Source: Avena insularis (lineage: Eukaryota > Streptophyta > Magnoliopsida > Poales > Poaceae). Taken from it: 64,000 bases of DNA. Positions 12,247 through 23,430 of this stretch are shown here, piece by piece. Position numbers and translations under genes: made by a program. The stretch spans positions 264,225,480 through 264,289,479 of the forward strand of contig CM042687.1 in the NCBI GenBank assembly GCA_023614405.1, in the 5' to 3' direction. Under the pieces are notes generated by a model. It had not been told where the DNA came from and did no database searches. It saw only the letters and a program-made list of their open reading frames with translations. Numbering within the stretch: position 1 is the first letter of the stretch; every line of letters starts with the position of its first letter.

Positions 12247-15200
12247 TGTCACATCCCAAGATTTTCCAAATCTTGTTATGTGAAAAATAAATGAATAAAA
12301 TAAAACTTTGTTGATTTTCAGGGTGAGAAGAAACTTTTTGATTCCAATTAGAAGCTTTCAAACCTATTTTGATCAAATAAATCCTAAAGGGATTTATAAG
12401 GATAAACAATTAATAAAGAAAGATTTTAATAAGTAGAATTACTATTTTTTGGATCTTTAATAAAAAGATTTGGTTTTCAAATGAGAAGGTAGAAATATAA
12501 ATAAGGATTATTTTATAGAGCCAAATTAAATCTTGGCCAAGCCTTTGAAATAAAATATTTCTATTTGACAAAAATAGTAAAGGTTTATTTAAATAAAATA
12601 ATGGGGATTTATTAATATTCCATTTTATTAAAGTAAGGACTTCTCCCATTTTAATTAAACACTAAAACTTGTTATTTTATTTTAAATGAGTTTTCCAAGT
12701 GTTTTATATTTTCAAATAAAACTTACTGAAATGATTTTGGGATTATGTTAGTTTCAAATGGAGTTTTAATAATCAAATCCTATTTGAATTAATAACTAAG
12801 GACTATTTTATTTAATTATTAAATAGATCCTAAAAGAATAAAAAATATTATTTTATTTTGGGACTTGGATTATTATTGTTAAACAGAACTAAACTCAATA
12901 CAAAGTTTGGTGGAAGTTTGATTTGATTTGAATGTTTGAATTTTTTGATTGAATTTCAAAACAGAAAATCAAATGGAAAAAGAAAACGCAACCAGAACAA
13001 AAAAAAGGGAAACAAACAACAGCCCAACCATCTGGCCCAACCTAGCCCAGTAGCCAGCCCACCAGCTCGCCCTCAGCGAATCGTTTTCCACTCATTCTCG
13101 CACCCGCGCAGTCACAGACGAGTGGCCCCTCTTTCCCTCTCTCTCCCTCACTGACAGGCAGGTCCCACGCCAGCGTGTCGTCGTCTTCAACCCGCGGCAA
13201 TTCCTCCCTGCCGTTGCAGCCGAACAACTCCGGCGTTGATTCGCTTTGATAGCGGCTTTAACTCCCCGGGCGACCACGCGTGCATAAACGCCTCCCTCCC
13301 CTCTCTCTTTTCCCCCAGACAGCTCCTCCTCTCTGCCTCTAGGCTGCCCCAATTCGAGCCCGCGCCCCCACTACTCCGAGGCTTCTCCAATTTCGCCAGC
13401 ACCTCACCCAAGCTCTGCTTCACGCGAGAGTGATCCCCAGCCTCTGGCGCTTCTCCCTGTACTTTCCGTTCAAACCGCACTCGCCCCAGAGCGTCGACAA
13501 GGACAAGCACAAACGCGCCGCCGCGTCTGCCACCTCTCCAGCGACCCCTCCCCGTAAGAACTGAATGCCCCTTTCTCTCTGCTTGTAAGCCACGTGTTCA
13601 GTATCTTCACGCGCACCTAACCGTTTCTTTCTTTTGCTTTGGCATGGCCTATAACCTCGCCTCCGACAACAACCAGACGGACCCGACAGTGAGCACAGCT
13701 CCGGCGAGCAATCCACTCCGTCCCTGAGCGCCCCTTGCCAAGCCGACCACGTGTTGAGCTTCACCTCGACCTTGCGAGCACGGTGAGCACCTCCACTTCT
13801 ATCCTTGCTTCCTGTAAACGCCGCGACGCCACCGCCTGACCGTGCGCCCCCGCCAGCCACCGTCGGCGCCGCTCGAATCTGGTCAGATCGTTTCGCACCG
13901 TTAGATCTTCATCTGGCGGCTTAGATAGATTCATTAAACGAAGAGGTACGGGTGCCTCTACGCCACACGATCACACTTAGATCCAACGATCCAGAGAGGC
14001 CGATCCGTGCGAACCGTTACCGGTCAGTAGAAACACGCCACGTGGACTGGTTTTGATTTAAAACAAAATTCTGAATGTGATTTATATTCAAACTTGTAAC
14101 TTGCATAACTTTTGATCCACACGTCAAAAATTTACAAATTTTATATCAATGGATTCAGCAAGACAAGCCCTAGACAACCATGCACTTTGTTTAGTAAAAA
14201 GCTTCTGATAAATTGGTTGAATTTGCACAAACTTGTGTAGGCTTGTTTTGAATATAAAAATTGTTCTGGATAGAATTTTAATGTGAAATCTTTGCAAAAT
14301 GATTTGTTGTGAACCTACTGACCCTAGGAAACAACTTATGGATTTAAAAATGTATTTTGTGAAGTTTAGGAGTAAATACTTGAATTAATTCATTTCTAGT
14401 CAAATAAAAACATTGATTTTGATATGGAAATGATTTTTGAGAAAAACCTTTGGAAAATGTGTTGATTCGAACCTTCTGACCTTAAAAACCAAGTTTTGTG
14501 AATTAACAACTTATTTTGTGAACAATATAAAATTGTTGCTTTGCTAAAAGCATTTTTCACCACATGAAATAATGATTTGATTTAAAAATGGTTTATAGAT
14601 AAAACCCTTTTTGCAAATGGTTTTGCCACTTTAGGAAATGACCACTTTGAACCTTACAATGTTTAGATCCTAGTAGAAACCACCTTTGCAAATAAAACTA
14701 ACTTTTGCATGCTTGCATGTATGACTTTGTTTCTACTATTTTATGTGTGTTAAATTGTTTGAATATTGGTTGGAATGCTAGTTGAATCTATGTTTGCTTG
14801 ATTGATTTTGTAGTGAAGTTAGAAGAGTGTGATATTAGCAAGTTCAAGGAGTGAACCAACATCCTCTACCAAAAAGGCAAGTGACACTATCATCCAAGTC
14901 CTACTATTTTCATTACACTTAGTGGATTTTGAAACATGCATGATGAGGTCTACTATATTTTGCTATGCTAAATCCTAATAGGATACCCCTATATATTCCT
15001 TAGTGAAACAATGTAGTTGTAATAAGCTTAGCCCTGCTATATATATTAAGATGAGATACATGTTGAGATTATGAGAAGTATTGAAAATACTTGTGTTTTA
15101 TATAATAAAACAAGTACTCAATGAACCACCTGGGTGGACAAGGATACTCAAGTTTTGGACAAGGTGGCAACAAGAGGAACCATGTTTATATGGCAATCTC

Positions 15201-16197
15201 TTTTTGTTGTGCACTAGAAGAAAACCACCCAGGGACTTAGAGATTGAACATGTTTCTCAGACAAAGTGGCTTCCGTGTACAGCCACATGCTAAATGGGCA
15301 CTGGCTTAGTCAACTACATAGTGGAAGACCCATGCATTGGCCTCTTCAGGTTACTGGAATGAGGGAACTTGGAACCCTACATTGGTGCCTGAAGACAAGC
15401 TAGCATTGTGTATTGGGAGGACCCTATGGAAAGACTTCGTCACATTCTCAATCTGCCAGTACTCCATCTTGGTGAGTACTTATCCAGCGGCCACTGGTGG
15501 CAACAAGATGAGATTGTGTCATGTGGGTAAAGTGTACAACTTCTGCAGAAGATAAAAATCTAAGTACTTAGCCGTGTCCCCGGTTATGGACAATACTGAG
15601 CAACTAAGGCCTGAAGCTATGGGAAATCTCGACATTCCAATTTCTAAAAGTAAAACTTGAAAGTGACAACAAGAGACTTGAAGCACTTGGTGGATTCCAA
15701 GGAGTTCAGAAAGATTTGACAAAAGATCAAAACTATTTTGAAAAGATAGGATAAACTATATTGCTTTCTACAAATGAGCCTAAACCCCACTTAGCCAAAT
15801 ATGCATGTATTGATAGGATCCACTTATATTCTACATAGTAGTGAAACTTGCCAATACAATTCAAATGTATTGACCCCTGTGGCTGTAACTTGTAATGTTG
15901 CAGGTTGGTTTGGTGTTAGTGAAGTTTAATGATTAGGATTACAAGTCTACAACCAACATGTTTGCCTGTGGCACTTTGAAGATGAAGGACCCCATGCTTA
16001 TAGATATTCTGCTGCAATGTAATGTAATAGCCAAATGAGCTATGTAAGATGTAATAAAAAAATTTCCTGGTTATAAAGTTGTATTATGACCTTTGTTTCT
16101 TGATATTACATCTTAAATGTGGATTCTAGCTATTGATCCAGGGACTAGCATTGTAAACACAGGGATCTCTACCTTATTAAAGGTTGGGACCTCTACA
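12247..16197 (+). mobile_element. Solo LTR, Tekay/Del type, 3951 bp
   Basis: The segment starts TGTCACATCCC and ends GGGACCTCTACA, an imperfect inverted terminal pair with TG and CA ends. Exact 5 bp duplications (AAGAT) flank it on both sides. Inside there is an AT-rich first 800 bp, a GC-rich part (about 13020-13900) and a long AT-rich tail. At 15529-15549 it holds the AAAGTGnACnACnTCTGCAG block followed by a TAAGTACTTAGCC block, both also in the LTRs of element B. No internal domain is present. Unequal or intra-element recombination between two LTRs is the usual origin of such a structure. ORFs in the GC-rich part are not credible genes. Confidence 0.9.
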
Positions 16198-16202
16198 AAG
16201 AT
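16198..16202. repeat. Target-site duplication AAGAT, right copy
   Basis: Exact copy of 12242-12246, directly after the CA end of the solo LTR. Confidence 0.9.
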
Positions 16203-16897
16203 AGATAAAAATATGAATATACTTGGAATGGTGTAACACACCATGCATAGGAATTTATAATGGAATCTTTGGAATAACTTGGTTTCTTGGGAGTTGGATG
16301 CATGAGTAGAGCTCATACTCAGTACAAGTGGAGGCTAGCAAAAGACTGGGAGCAACCAAATAAGAGAGCAATAATGGCCATAATCATGCAAAGCGACAGA
16401 ACATTATTAATTAAAGCATAAAATGATATTACAAGTCAAAAAATAAATGATAATAGAGGCTAAGGTGACTGGCTTATAGTCTTAACATGGTGTAAGCATG
16501 TGCCAAGTCAACCCAAATAAAGCATCAAAGGAGAATACCACAACATTATGCTTTTGTATGCTACAACAACGCATGATTCTTTCAAGGCACATTAAAGCAA
16601 TCTCAATTGTTTGGAACAAGTCATGCTACAACAATAATCACTAAGCATATGGTCAAAGAAACATCTAGCATGAGATGATAAAGTCTAAGCCGCAGTCAAA
16701 ACGAGCTCCCTTTTGTACCACTTAAGCATGAAGCTTTCTACTCTTTTGCAACACCAATAGACTTATTTGAAACAACTCACAAAGAATAATAAACAATAAA
16801 GATCATTGAGCTTGTCTCACACATCTAAAAAGAAGAACTAAAAAGTTCTAAGCTGAAAGCACAAGAGAACTAAAGATAAGCATAGAGTTAGCAAAAG
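16203..16897 (-). other. Non-coding internal region of C (middle piece)
   Basis: AT-rich sequence with no ORF of note, flanked on the left by the solo LTR and on the right by element B. It belongs to the long region before the 3' LTR of element C. Confidence 0.6.
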
Positions 16898-16902
16898 AGA
16901 AC
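16898..16902. repeat. Target-site duplication AGAAC, left copy
   Basis: AGAAC precedes the TG start of element B and is repeated exactly at 29574-29578. Confidence 0.92.
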
Positions 16903-19900
16903 TGTAACATCCCTAAAATCATGTTTTCAAAGATTACATATCATTCATGCATGCATATCATTTAGGGATCAAATATCAAACCCATTTCAAGAAAACAAAG
17001 CACTAAGTGCTAATATTTTATGAGATCAAGCATTAATCAAATTCCACTTTCAAATGGAGAATTTTTGGTTCAAAACAAAACCTTGTTGCTCTTAGAATGT
17101 TTTGCTTGTTTGCTAATGCTTAAACCAAAAATTTGCAAAACAAATGTGAGTTTAAAACCATTTTAAAAACTTGATCAAATCATGTGCTTTGTCACTGTTT
17201 ATTTTTGTTTGATCAAGGGACCAAGCTAATACAGGGAGACCATGTGATTTTATGCCCAAAATGTGAGTAATACACTCTACAAAAATCCAGAACAAATTTG
17301 AATTCAAATGGCATTTGAATTTGTTTGAAAATAGATTTAGAAAATCAAAACAGAAATAGAAAATGAAGAGAGAAAAGGAAAAAGGCCGGCGCTAGTCATT
17401 GGCCCAACAGAGAAACCAGCCCACTAAGCCCACCCGGGTCGTTTCCCCCTTCTCTCTCTCTCACCCGCACCCGCACTACCCCGCAGACACTGCCACTGGG
17501 CCCGAGCCAGGTCAGCACCTTCTTCTCCACCCCGCGCGCGCAGACCCCGTCGCCACCGCCGTTTCCTCCAGAAACGCCACGTTGATTCCTCGCTTAATTG
17601 GCATTGATCCGCAGCGTAATTCCCTCGCCCCTCCTGGCTACTTAATCACCTTGCCACCGCGGTCATTTCCCCCAAAGACGCTCACCGCCACCAGGCTGCC
17701 AAGATTTCACGCACCGCTGCCCGACGAACTCCGGCAAGCGATTACGGTGAGCTCCGACCGCCCCTCTGCCTTTAGTTCAAATGAGCGTGACCCTCCTGTC
17801 CTTACACATCTGCTGACACCTCTAGTTTGTCTGCTCGTGACCCAGGACGCCGTCTTCATTCACGCTCGCGAACGCCAGAGCCGCCGCTCAACTCCGATGA
17901 GCGATTTAGGTAAAATCCGTGCGCCCCTTGACTCCTCATTCATGCTATCAGGTCTGCCGTGTCCTTGCGCAGCTGCTAACCCCACTGACTTGTGCTAGGG
18001 CGATCCCGAACGTCGTCAACGTCGCTGTCCGCACGAACCCGACGCCGCCAAAGAATCGACGAGAGACCTCGCCATCGTGATTCAGGCGCCTTTGACAAGC
18101 CACCGCCGCGTTGTGCTTCAGCTCTCCACCGCGGGCCTGGTAAGCATCTCCCTCAGAGCCACCTGTAGCCAGAGCGCATGCCGCCAAGCGCCGCCAAGCG
18201 TCGATTCTTGGTAGGTTGATCGAACACCGTAGGATCTAGATCTGACGCATAGGATAGATCACTTAACGAAGGGATAAGTTTAGATCTGAGCCGTGTGTTT
18301 TAGTTAGATCGAACGGTGCACAGACGCGATCCAGTGCGAAACGGTATCAGCCAATCAGATGTCGCCGCGTGGCTATGAGTTAGATTTAAAATCAGAATTT
18401 TGATCTATTTGTTATTTAAACTTGTTTAATTCATAACTTTTGATTTCCACGTCCAAATTTGACAAATTTTATATCAATGGAATCAGGAGAGAAAGCCCTT
18501 TCCATATATGCAATGTGTTTAATGTTTTGTTTCTGTTAAAATGATTATTTTTACAGAAACATGTGTAGGCCTATTTTGTGTATATTAATTGTTTGAGAAA
18601 TGGTTTAATGTTCAAATAAAGTTTGTTTGGAAAGTTTGGAACTTGTTTATGAATCAGTACTGTGCACTTGTCTTGTTGAGTATAGAAAATCATCACATAT
18701 CATTTTGCATGCATCCATATATTTTGCTTGTATTTATTTTGTATGTGATTTGGTGCTATCATTTTATGTGTAGATTTTGGTGCAAATAGTGATTGTGATT
18801 GTGAGGATTGTAGCTACTCTCCAAACTACCAAGGCAAGTGGTGCTTCATGATTTATTCCTATGTTTTCAAATACGCATTAGAAATATTTTGCTAGTCTTG
18901 CATGGATATTTTTGATCTATATGCTATGCTTGGGAAATCCTAGTAGTTGTAGAATTGCTAGAATTATTTCTAAGTCTTATCAATGCCATGCTTAGCCTAG
19001 CTAGTAGCAACCAACGGTGGTTATATATTCATGCTATGAATAAATATCTAAGTCTTTGGACTATGTTTTGCTTAATAAAACAACAAAGTGAATGAAACAC
19101 ATGGGTGGAATGGAAGGAATGGTTTATGTTGAGTGGTTACACAAGGCCCATTTCTATGGTTTACCTTGTGTATCGCACTTGTGGAAAGCCACCCAGGAAC
19201 AAAGGGATTTGAGAGGCCAAATGTTAAGAAGCTTCTAGTGTAGCCACTTGGCAATATGGGCTCTGCCTGGATCATATAGGTTGCAATAACTTAGCCATTT
19301 GGACAGTTGGTGGTAGTGGGATGATAGGTTGGAGCGCGTCCATTTGGTCTAAGGGAAGGCTTCTGAAAGGTCTTGTCTTGGTGAAAATCAAGTCTTGTGG
19401 GGAAAGTGCACAACCTCTGCAGATGGAAGAATCTAAGTACTTAGCCATGTCCCTGGTATTGGACAACTTGAGCATCAAGACATGGAAGCTATCAAGAATC
19501 TCCTCATCCCAATTTCTAAGTAAAATCTTGTGGTTGAACAAGGGTGAAGGACCCCAATGTCTATTGGTGGTTCCTTGGGAACGTTTTTGGACAAAGAAAA
19601 GCTTAGAGTTTTTCAACTGATAGGCCAAACCTATTTTGAGCAAAGCAAGCCTAAGCTACACTTAGCCAAAATGCATATAGTATTTAGTCCACCAATATTC
19701 TACTAAGGTATCACTTGCCAATACTATTCCAATGTATTGACCCACTGTGGCTGTAACTTGTGATGTTGGAGGATATTCTGATGATGATTAGGAGTCATGA
19801 GTCTACACTCAACATGCTTGCCTGTGGCACATGAAGATGAAGACTTATTTATTTTATTATATATTTGAACTCTTGTATTAGGCCTGTGGCCATGGAGTTG

Positions 19901-20047
19901 TAAAAGACTATGTTTGTCTCTGGAATGATATGTAATAATGACCTTTGTTTCTGTGTACTTCATCTTAAACTGTGGATGCTAGCATTGATCCAGGGACTAG
20001 CATTGCAATCACAGGGATCCTTTCCTTTACAAAGGAGGGATCTTACA
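16903..20047 (+). repeat. 5' LTR of element B (3145 bp)
   Basis: Starts TGTAACATCCC and ends GGGATCTTACA. An AT-rich start is followed by a GC-rich part (about 17385-18220), which should hold the promoter and the transcribed leader, and by a long AT-rich tail. The shared block AAAGTGnACnACnTCTGCAG is at 19403-19423. ORFs in it have close copies in the 3' LTR and are not genes. Confidence 0.93.
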
Positions 20048-20049
20048 GA

Positions 20050-20061
20050 TGGTATCGAGCA
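20050..20061 (+). promoter_or_regulatory. Primer-binding site of element B, degenerate tRNA-Met type
   Basis: Two bases after the LTR lies TGGTATCGAGCA. The usual initiator-Met complement in gypsy elements is TGGTATCAGAGC, so one base appears to be lost here. Its position right after the LTR makes the role clear. Confidence 0.7.
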
Positions 20062-20186
20062 ACATGTTGCCTGTAGGATTATGACCCTAGGATTGGAAAC
20101 CACTAAGGAAATTTTTTCAACAACTTCCACACTTGTCTTTTCTTCTCGTAAACTTTTCTAATCTTCTTTCTCATCTCTATTTGTAG

Positions 20187-20693
20187 ATGAACTCCATCAA
20201 CGAAGCCGTGAGGAAGGGACCACTCATGACAATGACCTTGGATTGTGAGACAGAATTCCCCAAGGCTCTCAAGGACCTCATGGTTGCCATGGGAATACAT
20301 GGTGCAGCTGTGTACAAAGGTTTTCCTGTGATGGATGAAGGAGTAGAGTACTGGTGGGTGCAGCTTCACTTGTATAAAAACAAGGAAGACAACCACAAGG
20401 ACTCAGGATTCTGCATGGTCACCAACACAATGGTGCACACCACATTCTTTGACTCAGCAAGGGATGCAGCTTGGAGGGCCATCAAAGAACTTGGTGATAG
20501 AATCAAGTGCATAATGCTTAACACCCAGAATGACCTTAGGGAAGAAAAGAAGCATACCCAAGAGTTAGAGGCTACCAACCAAAGCCTAAGGAAGGACATC
20601 ATAGACTTAGCAATGGAGTCTTGTGATCTAGACAAACAGATTGCCTCTAGGGATGCCCTGTTAGCCAACTTGGCAAGTGAGATGGGATTGTAA
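20187..20693 (+). CDS. Extra ORF 1 of element B, 168 aa, unknown function
   Basis: An intact frame lies between the primer-binding site and gag. The first 110 residues look globular (ECW-type residues such as EYWWVQLHLY and a segment FFDSARDAAWRAIKELGDRI). Residues about 115-160 form a likely coiled coil with many Leu, Glu and Lys (REEKKHTQELEATNQSLRKD). The ATG follows directly on CTATTTGTAG after a pyrimidine-rich run, a perfect splice-acceptor shape, so it may be expressed from a spliced leader. I do not recognise a family. Extra ORFs ahead of gag (called orf0) have been reported in rice gypsy elements of the RIRE3 and RIRE8 type, as I recall; I cannot test homology here. Confidence 0.7.
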   Translation: MNSINEAVRKGPLMTMTLDCETEFPKALKDLMVAMGIHGAAVYKGFPVMDEGVEYWWVQLHLYKNKEDNHKDSGFCMVTNTMVHTTFFDSARDAAWRAIKELGDRIKCIMLNTQNDLREEKKHTQELEATNQSLRKDIIDLAMESCDLDKQIASRDALLANLASEMGL

Positions 20694-20897
20694 TGTACCA
20701 CATTAGTTGGACCACCACATTTATCATTTTATTTTTCCCAAATGTTGTTTAAAATAAATTGAACCTTGGTTGTTTGTAATGGATCCATGTATGCCATGAC
20801 TTGTGTGTTTTGATTTCCAAAGTTATGCATGTGATGCCTTGTCTTGCGATTTGTCTTGAATTGTGTTGATTCTAACTTTTTCTATCTTATTAAATAG

Positions 20898-21707
20898 ATG
20901 CCTAATGTTACTATCAGCACGGTTGAAGAGTTCAAGGGAACTCGTTTTGGCCCTCGTATTATTGAGCTCACTAGTTTGCTCAATCTCCCTCTTCCTACCA
21001 TCATGGTGCTTTCCCTCACCCAGTTCGAGAGGAAAGAACTTTGGGGCTTCAAGGTTAATCAGCCAGGACGCCAGACTGAGCCTACCACGGAGGCAATCAT
21101 CTTCAAGCTCATGCATGATGACAAGGAGAGAGGCCTAGAGGTAGTCATGCAGGACTTGATTGGACGTCTGTTAGGGAGACACTCTCGACAGGTTAGAGGT
21201 ACTCACTTCCACACCTTCGGTAGAAGTGATGAGGATGGTGAGGCCATTGACTTCGAGGATACTTCGAGGGAGACAACAGAGCCGATTCGTCTATACCTCC
21301 AGGACTTAGAGGTTCTTCTTAGGCACGTGGACACTGATAGGACCAACGTCATGCTCAGCAATGACGAACTCCATGTGCAGCTTCGTGAGAAGGACAAGCT
21401 CTTCGTGGAGAAAGATGAGATAGTCAAGGAGATGGAGGCCAAGTTTGAGAGTCAAGACAGAAAGTTCAAGAGCCAAGAGAAGCGAGTCCAAGATAGGAAC
21501 AAGAGGATTCGAGAGATGACTGCAGAACTGGAGGCCAAGGACTTCGAGCTCGAGCATCAGCAGACTGTGATTGAGAGGCTTCGTTCACAGAAGAGGGCTC
21601 TCAAAGCCAAAGTAGAGACCTTGACCACCAATGTCGAGGAATACAAGACCGCAATGGAGAATGCAGGTATTACATTTGTTGAGGAGGAGGTTGATGTCGA
21701 GGAGTAG
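20898..21707 (+). CDS. Extra ORF 2 of element B, 269 aa, coiled-coil protein
   Basis: A second intact frame lies between ORF1 and gag. Residues 1-110 look globular (MPNVTISTVEEFKGTRFGP at the start, later LMHDDKERGLEVVMQDLIGR). From about residue 145 to 250 it is a long charged coiled coil (EKDKLFVEKDEIVKEMEAKF and similar), ending in the acidic tail VEEEVDVEE. As with ORF1, the ATG sits directly after an acceptor-like TATCTTATTAAATAG. Codon use and the coiled-coil character match the retroelement rather than a captured housekeeping gene. No catalytic motif is visible. It may be structural or RNA-binding; that is a guess. Confidence 0.7.
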   Translation: MPNVTISTVEEFKGTRFGPRIIELTSLLNLPLPTIMVLSLTQFERKELWGFKVNQPGRQTEPTTEAIIFKLMHDDKERGLEVVMQDLIGRLLGRHSRQVRGTHFHTFGRSDEDGEAIDFEDTSRETTEPIRLYLQDLEVLLRHVDTDRTNVMLSNDELHVQLREKDKLFVEKDEIVKEMEAKFESQDRKFKSQEKRVQDRNKRIREMTAELEAKDFELEHQQTVIERLRSQKRALKAKVETLTTNVEEYKTAMENAGITFVEEEVDVEE

Positions 21708-21933
21708 TGATGACTACTCATTTACCTTTATTTATCATGTCTTTGATTATTGAGTCGCAATGACCATCCAACATGTGGATGGCTTGCTATTGGTGTGTTT
21801 ACTTTGCAAACTTGTTGTCTAAGTTGTTGAACTTTTATTATTATGATGCATGTTTGGTGATTGTTTATGTGATGTATTGGGCATGTTAGCATCTATGGGT
21901 ATCTCATTCTTATCTCTATTGAACAAACCACAG

Positions 21934-23000
21934 ATGCCTCCCCGACGTGTCAATCCCAACCCCAACAACAACAACATCACCCCTGAGATGCAGCAAATGA
22001 TGACAGCTCAGACTCAGCTGATGCAAATGATGACTATGTTCATCCAGAACCAGAACAACAACAACAATAACAACAATAACAACAACAACAACAATCAGAA
22101 CAACCCACCGGGGTTTGACATGCTTACCAGGTTCTTAAGACTGAGGCCAGCAAAGTTCTCAGGAACTATTGATCCCATGGTGGCCAATGATTGGCTACGC
22201 TCTGTGAACAAGGACTTGGTAACAGTTGGCTGTACTAATGAAGAGAAAGCCAGATTTGCAGCTCACTTGTTGGAAGGCCCAACAGCCACTTGATGGGATA
22301 ACTTCCAAATCACCACTCCCATTGAGGATGTGACATGGGCTATCTTTGAAGATGGTTTTCGTACTGCTCACATCTCATCCGGAGTGATGAGTTTGAAGAA
22401 GAAAGAGTTCCATAACCTGAAGCAGCGCCACTGCAGCGTGGCTGAATATATTGAGGAGTTCAACAATCTGGCGCGATATGCATCGGATGAAGTTGACACT
22501 GATGCTAAGAGGAAGGAAAAGTTCCTTGAAGGGTTGGATGATGAACTGAACCTGCAGTTAGCTGTGGCCTATGTTCCCACATACCAGTCTCTTTGTGACA
22601 AGGCTGCTATTTTGGAGAACAAGATGAAGCAAGTTGAAAGTAGGAAGAGAAAGCACTCTGACAAGCACAGCTCAGGATCGTCTCACAAGCGTTCCCATTA
22701 TGATGATAGTGGGAGTTCAGGATCCCACAAGCATGGGAAATTCAACAAGCACCACAACCACAACCGTCATCATGACAACAAGAGTCACCGTAGTCATGAC
22801 AATGACAAGTACAAGAATCACAAGGGTGGATATAAGAGCCACCACAGTGGAAGTGGCAGTGGAAGCCAGCCTGTCAAGAAAGATCTTAGTCAGGTTGAGT
22901 GTTTCAAGTGCAAGAAGATGGGGCATTATGCAAATGAATGCCCAGAAAATAAAGTTGAAGGACCCAACAAGCCCAACCCTTTCCAGAAAGGGCAAGTGAA
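21934..23000 (+). pseudogene. gag of element B (stop at 22291)
   Basis: The likely start ATG at 21934 follows CAAACCACAG, again acceptor-like. The protein begins MPPRRVNPNPNNNN, has Gln/Met-rich helices and a poly-Asn run, then the retrotransposon gag domain (LRPAKFSGTIDPMVANDWLR to about KAAILENKMKQVE). A His/Ser/Lys-rich linker (about 22650-22870) and one CCHC zinc knuckle (CFKCKKMGHYANEC at about 22900) follow. A TGA at 22291-22293 stands where a Trp codon fits; the same frame continues to 23713. This is the capsid/nucleocapsid part, packaging the element RNA in cytoplasmic particles. Confidence 0.85.
22053..22098 (+). repeat. AAC/AAT trinucleotide repeat coding for poly-Asn
   Basis: About fifteen AAC or AAT codons in a row within gag of element B code for an Asn tract between two Met/Gln-rich segments. 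Such runs vary in length by slippage. Confidence 0.8.
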
Positions 23001-23430
23001 CCACATCAATGTGGAGGAAATCTATGAGGAGCCAGATGCTGTTGCTGGTAAGTTCAAACTCAATTCTATTCCAGCACTTGTTCTTTTTGATACTGGAGCA
23101 TCGCATTCATTCATATCAAAAGCATTTGTTGATAGAAATGGGTTTCCAACTGAAAACATTGGGTGTCCAATAAAAGTAAGTTCTCCAGGTGGAGACATGA
23201 TAGTAAGTCTCGGATGCCGGGATCTAGTGATAGAATTTGGAAAGCATAAGTTTCCAGTGAGTCTGATAATCCTAGATTCCCAAGGACTGCATGTAATTTT
23301 GGGAATGGATTGGATGACCAAGTATGAAGGAGTTTTAGATTGTGCTAATCGTACTGTTCCACTCACAACCCCGGAAAAGAAACGGATTAGATTCAAGTCT
23401 AACTTTGAATCAAAAGGGAGTAAGCTAAAT
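23001..23430 (+). pseudogene. Aspartic protease domain of element B
   Basis: The active-site motif LFDTGASHSFIS has its DTGA at 23089-23100. Further on, VILGMDWMTKYEG is the second hallmark of retropepsins in this clade. It lies in frame with gag, as usual in chromoviruses, and would cleave the polyprotein within the particle. The domain itself is uninterrupted, but the frame is closed upstream by the TGA in gag and downstream by TAA at 23713. Confidence 0.85.

Noticed and set aside
13420..13860. 146 aa minus-strand ORF in the solo LTR, and neighbours
   Set aside because: GC-rich LTR composition opens several overlapping frames; no domain and no matching frame in other LTRs.
17399..17998. 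199 aa ORF starting in the 5' LTR of element B
   Set aside because: The copy in the 3' LTR (26928-27505) is broken by indels, as expected for non-coding sequence.
19272..19643. 123 aa minus-strand ORF, also at 28798-29169
   Set aside because: Present in both LTRs only because these are near identical; it covers the conserved LTR block and has no protein-like features.
22634..23106. ORFs in other frames of the His/Ser-rich part of gag of B
   Set aside because: Simple-sequence bias (CAC, CAT, AAC) opens the other frames.
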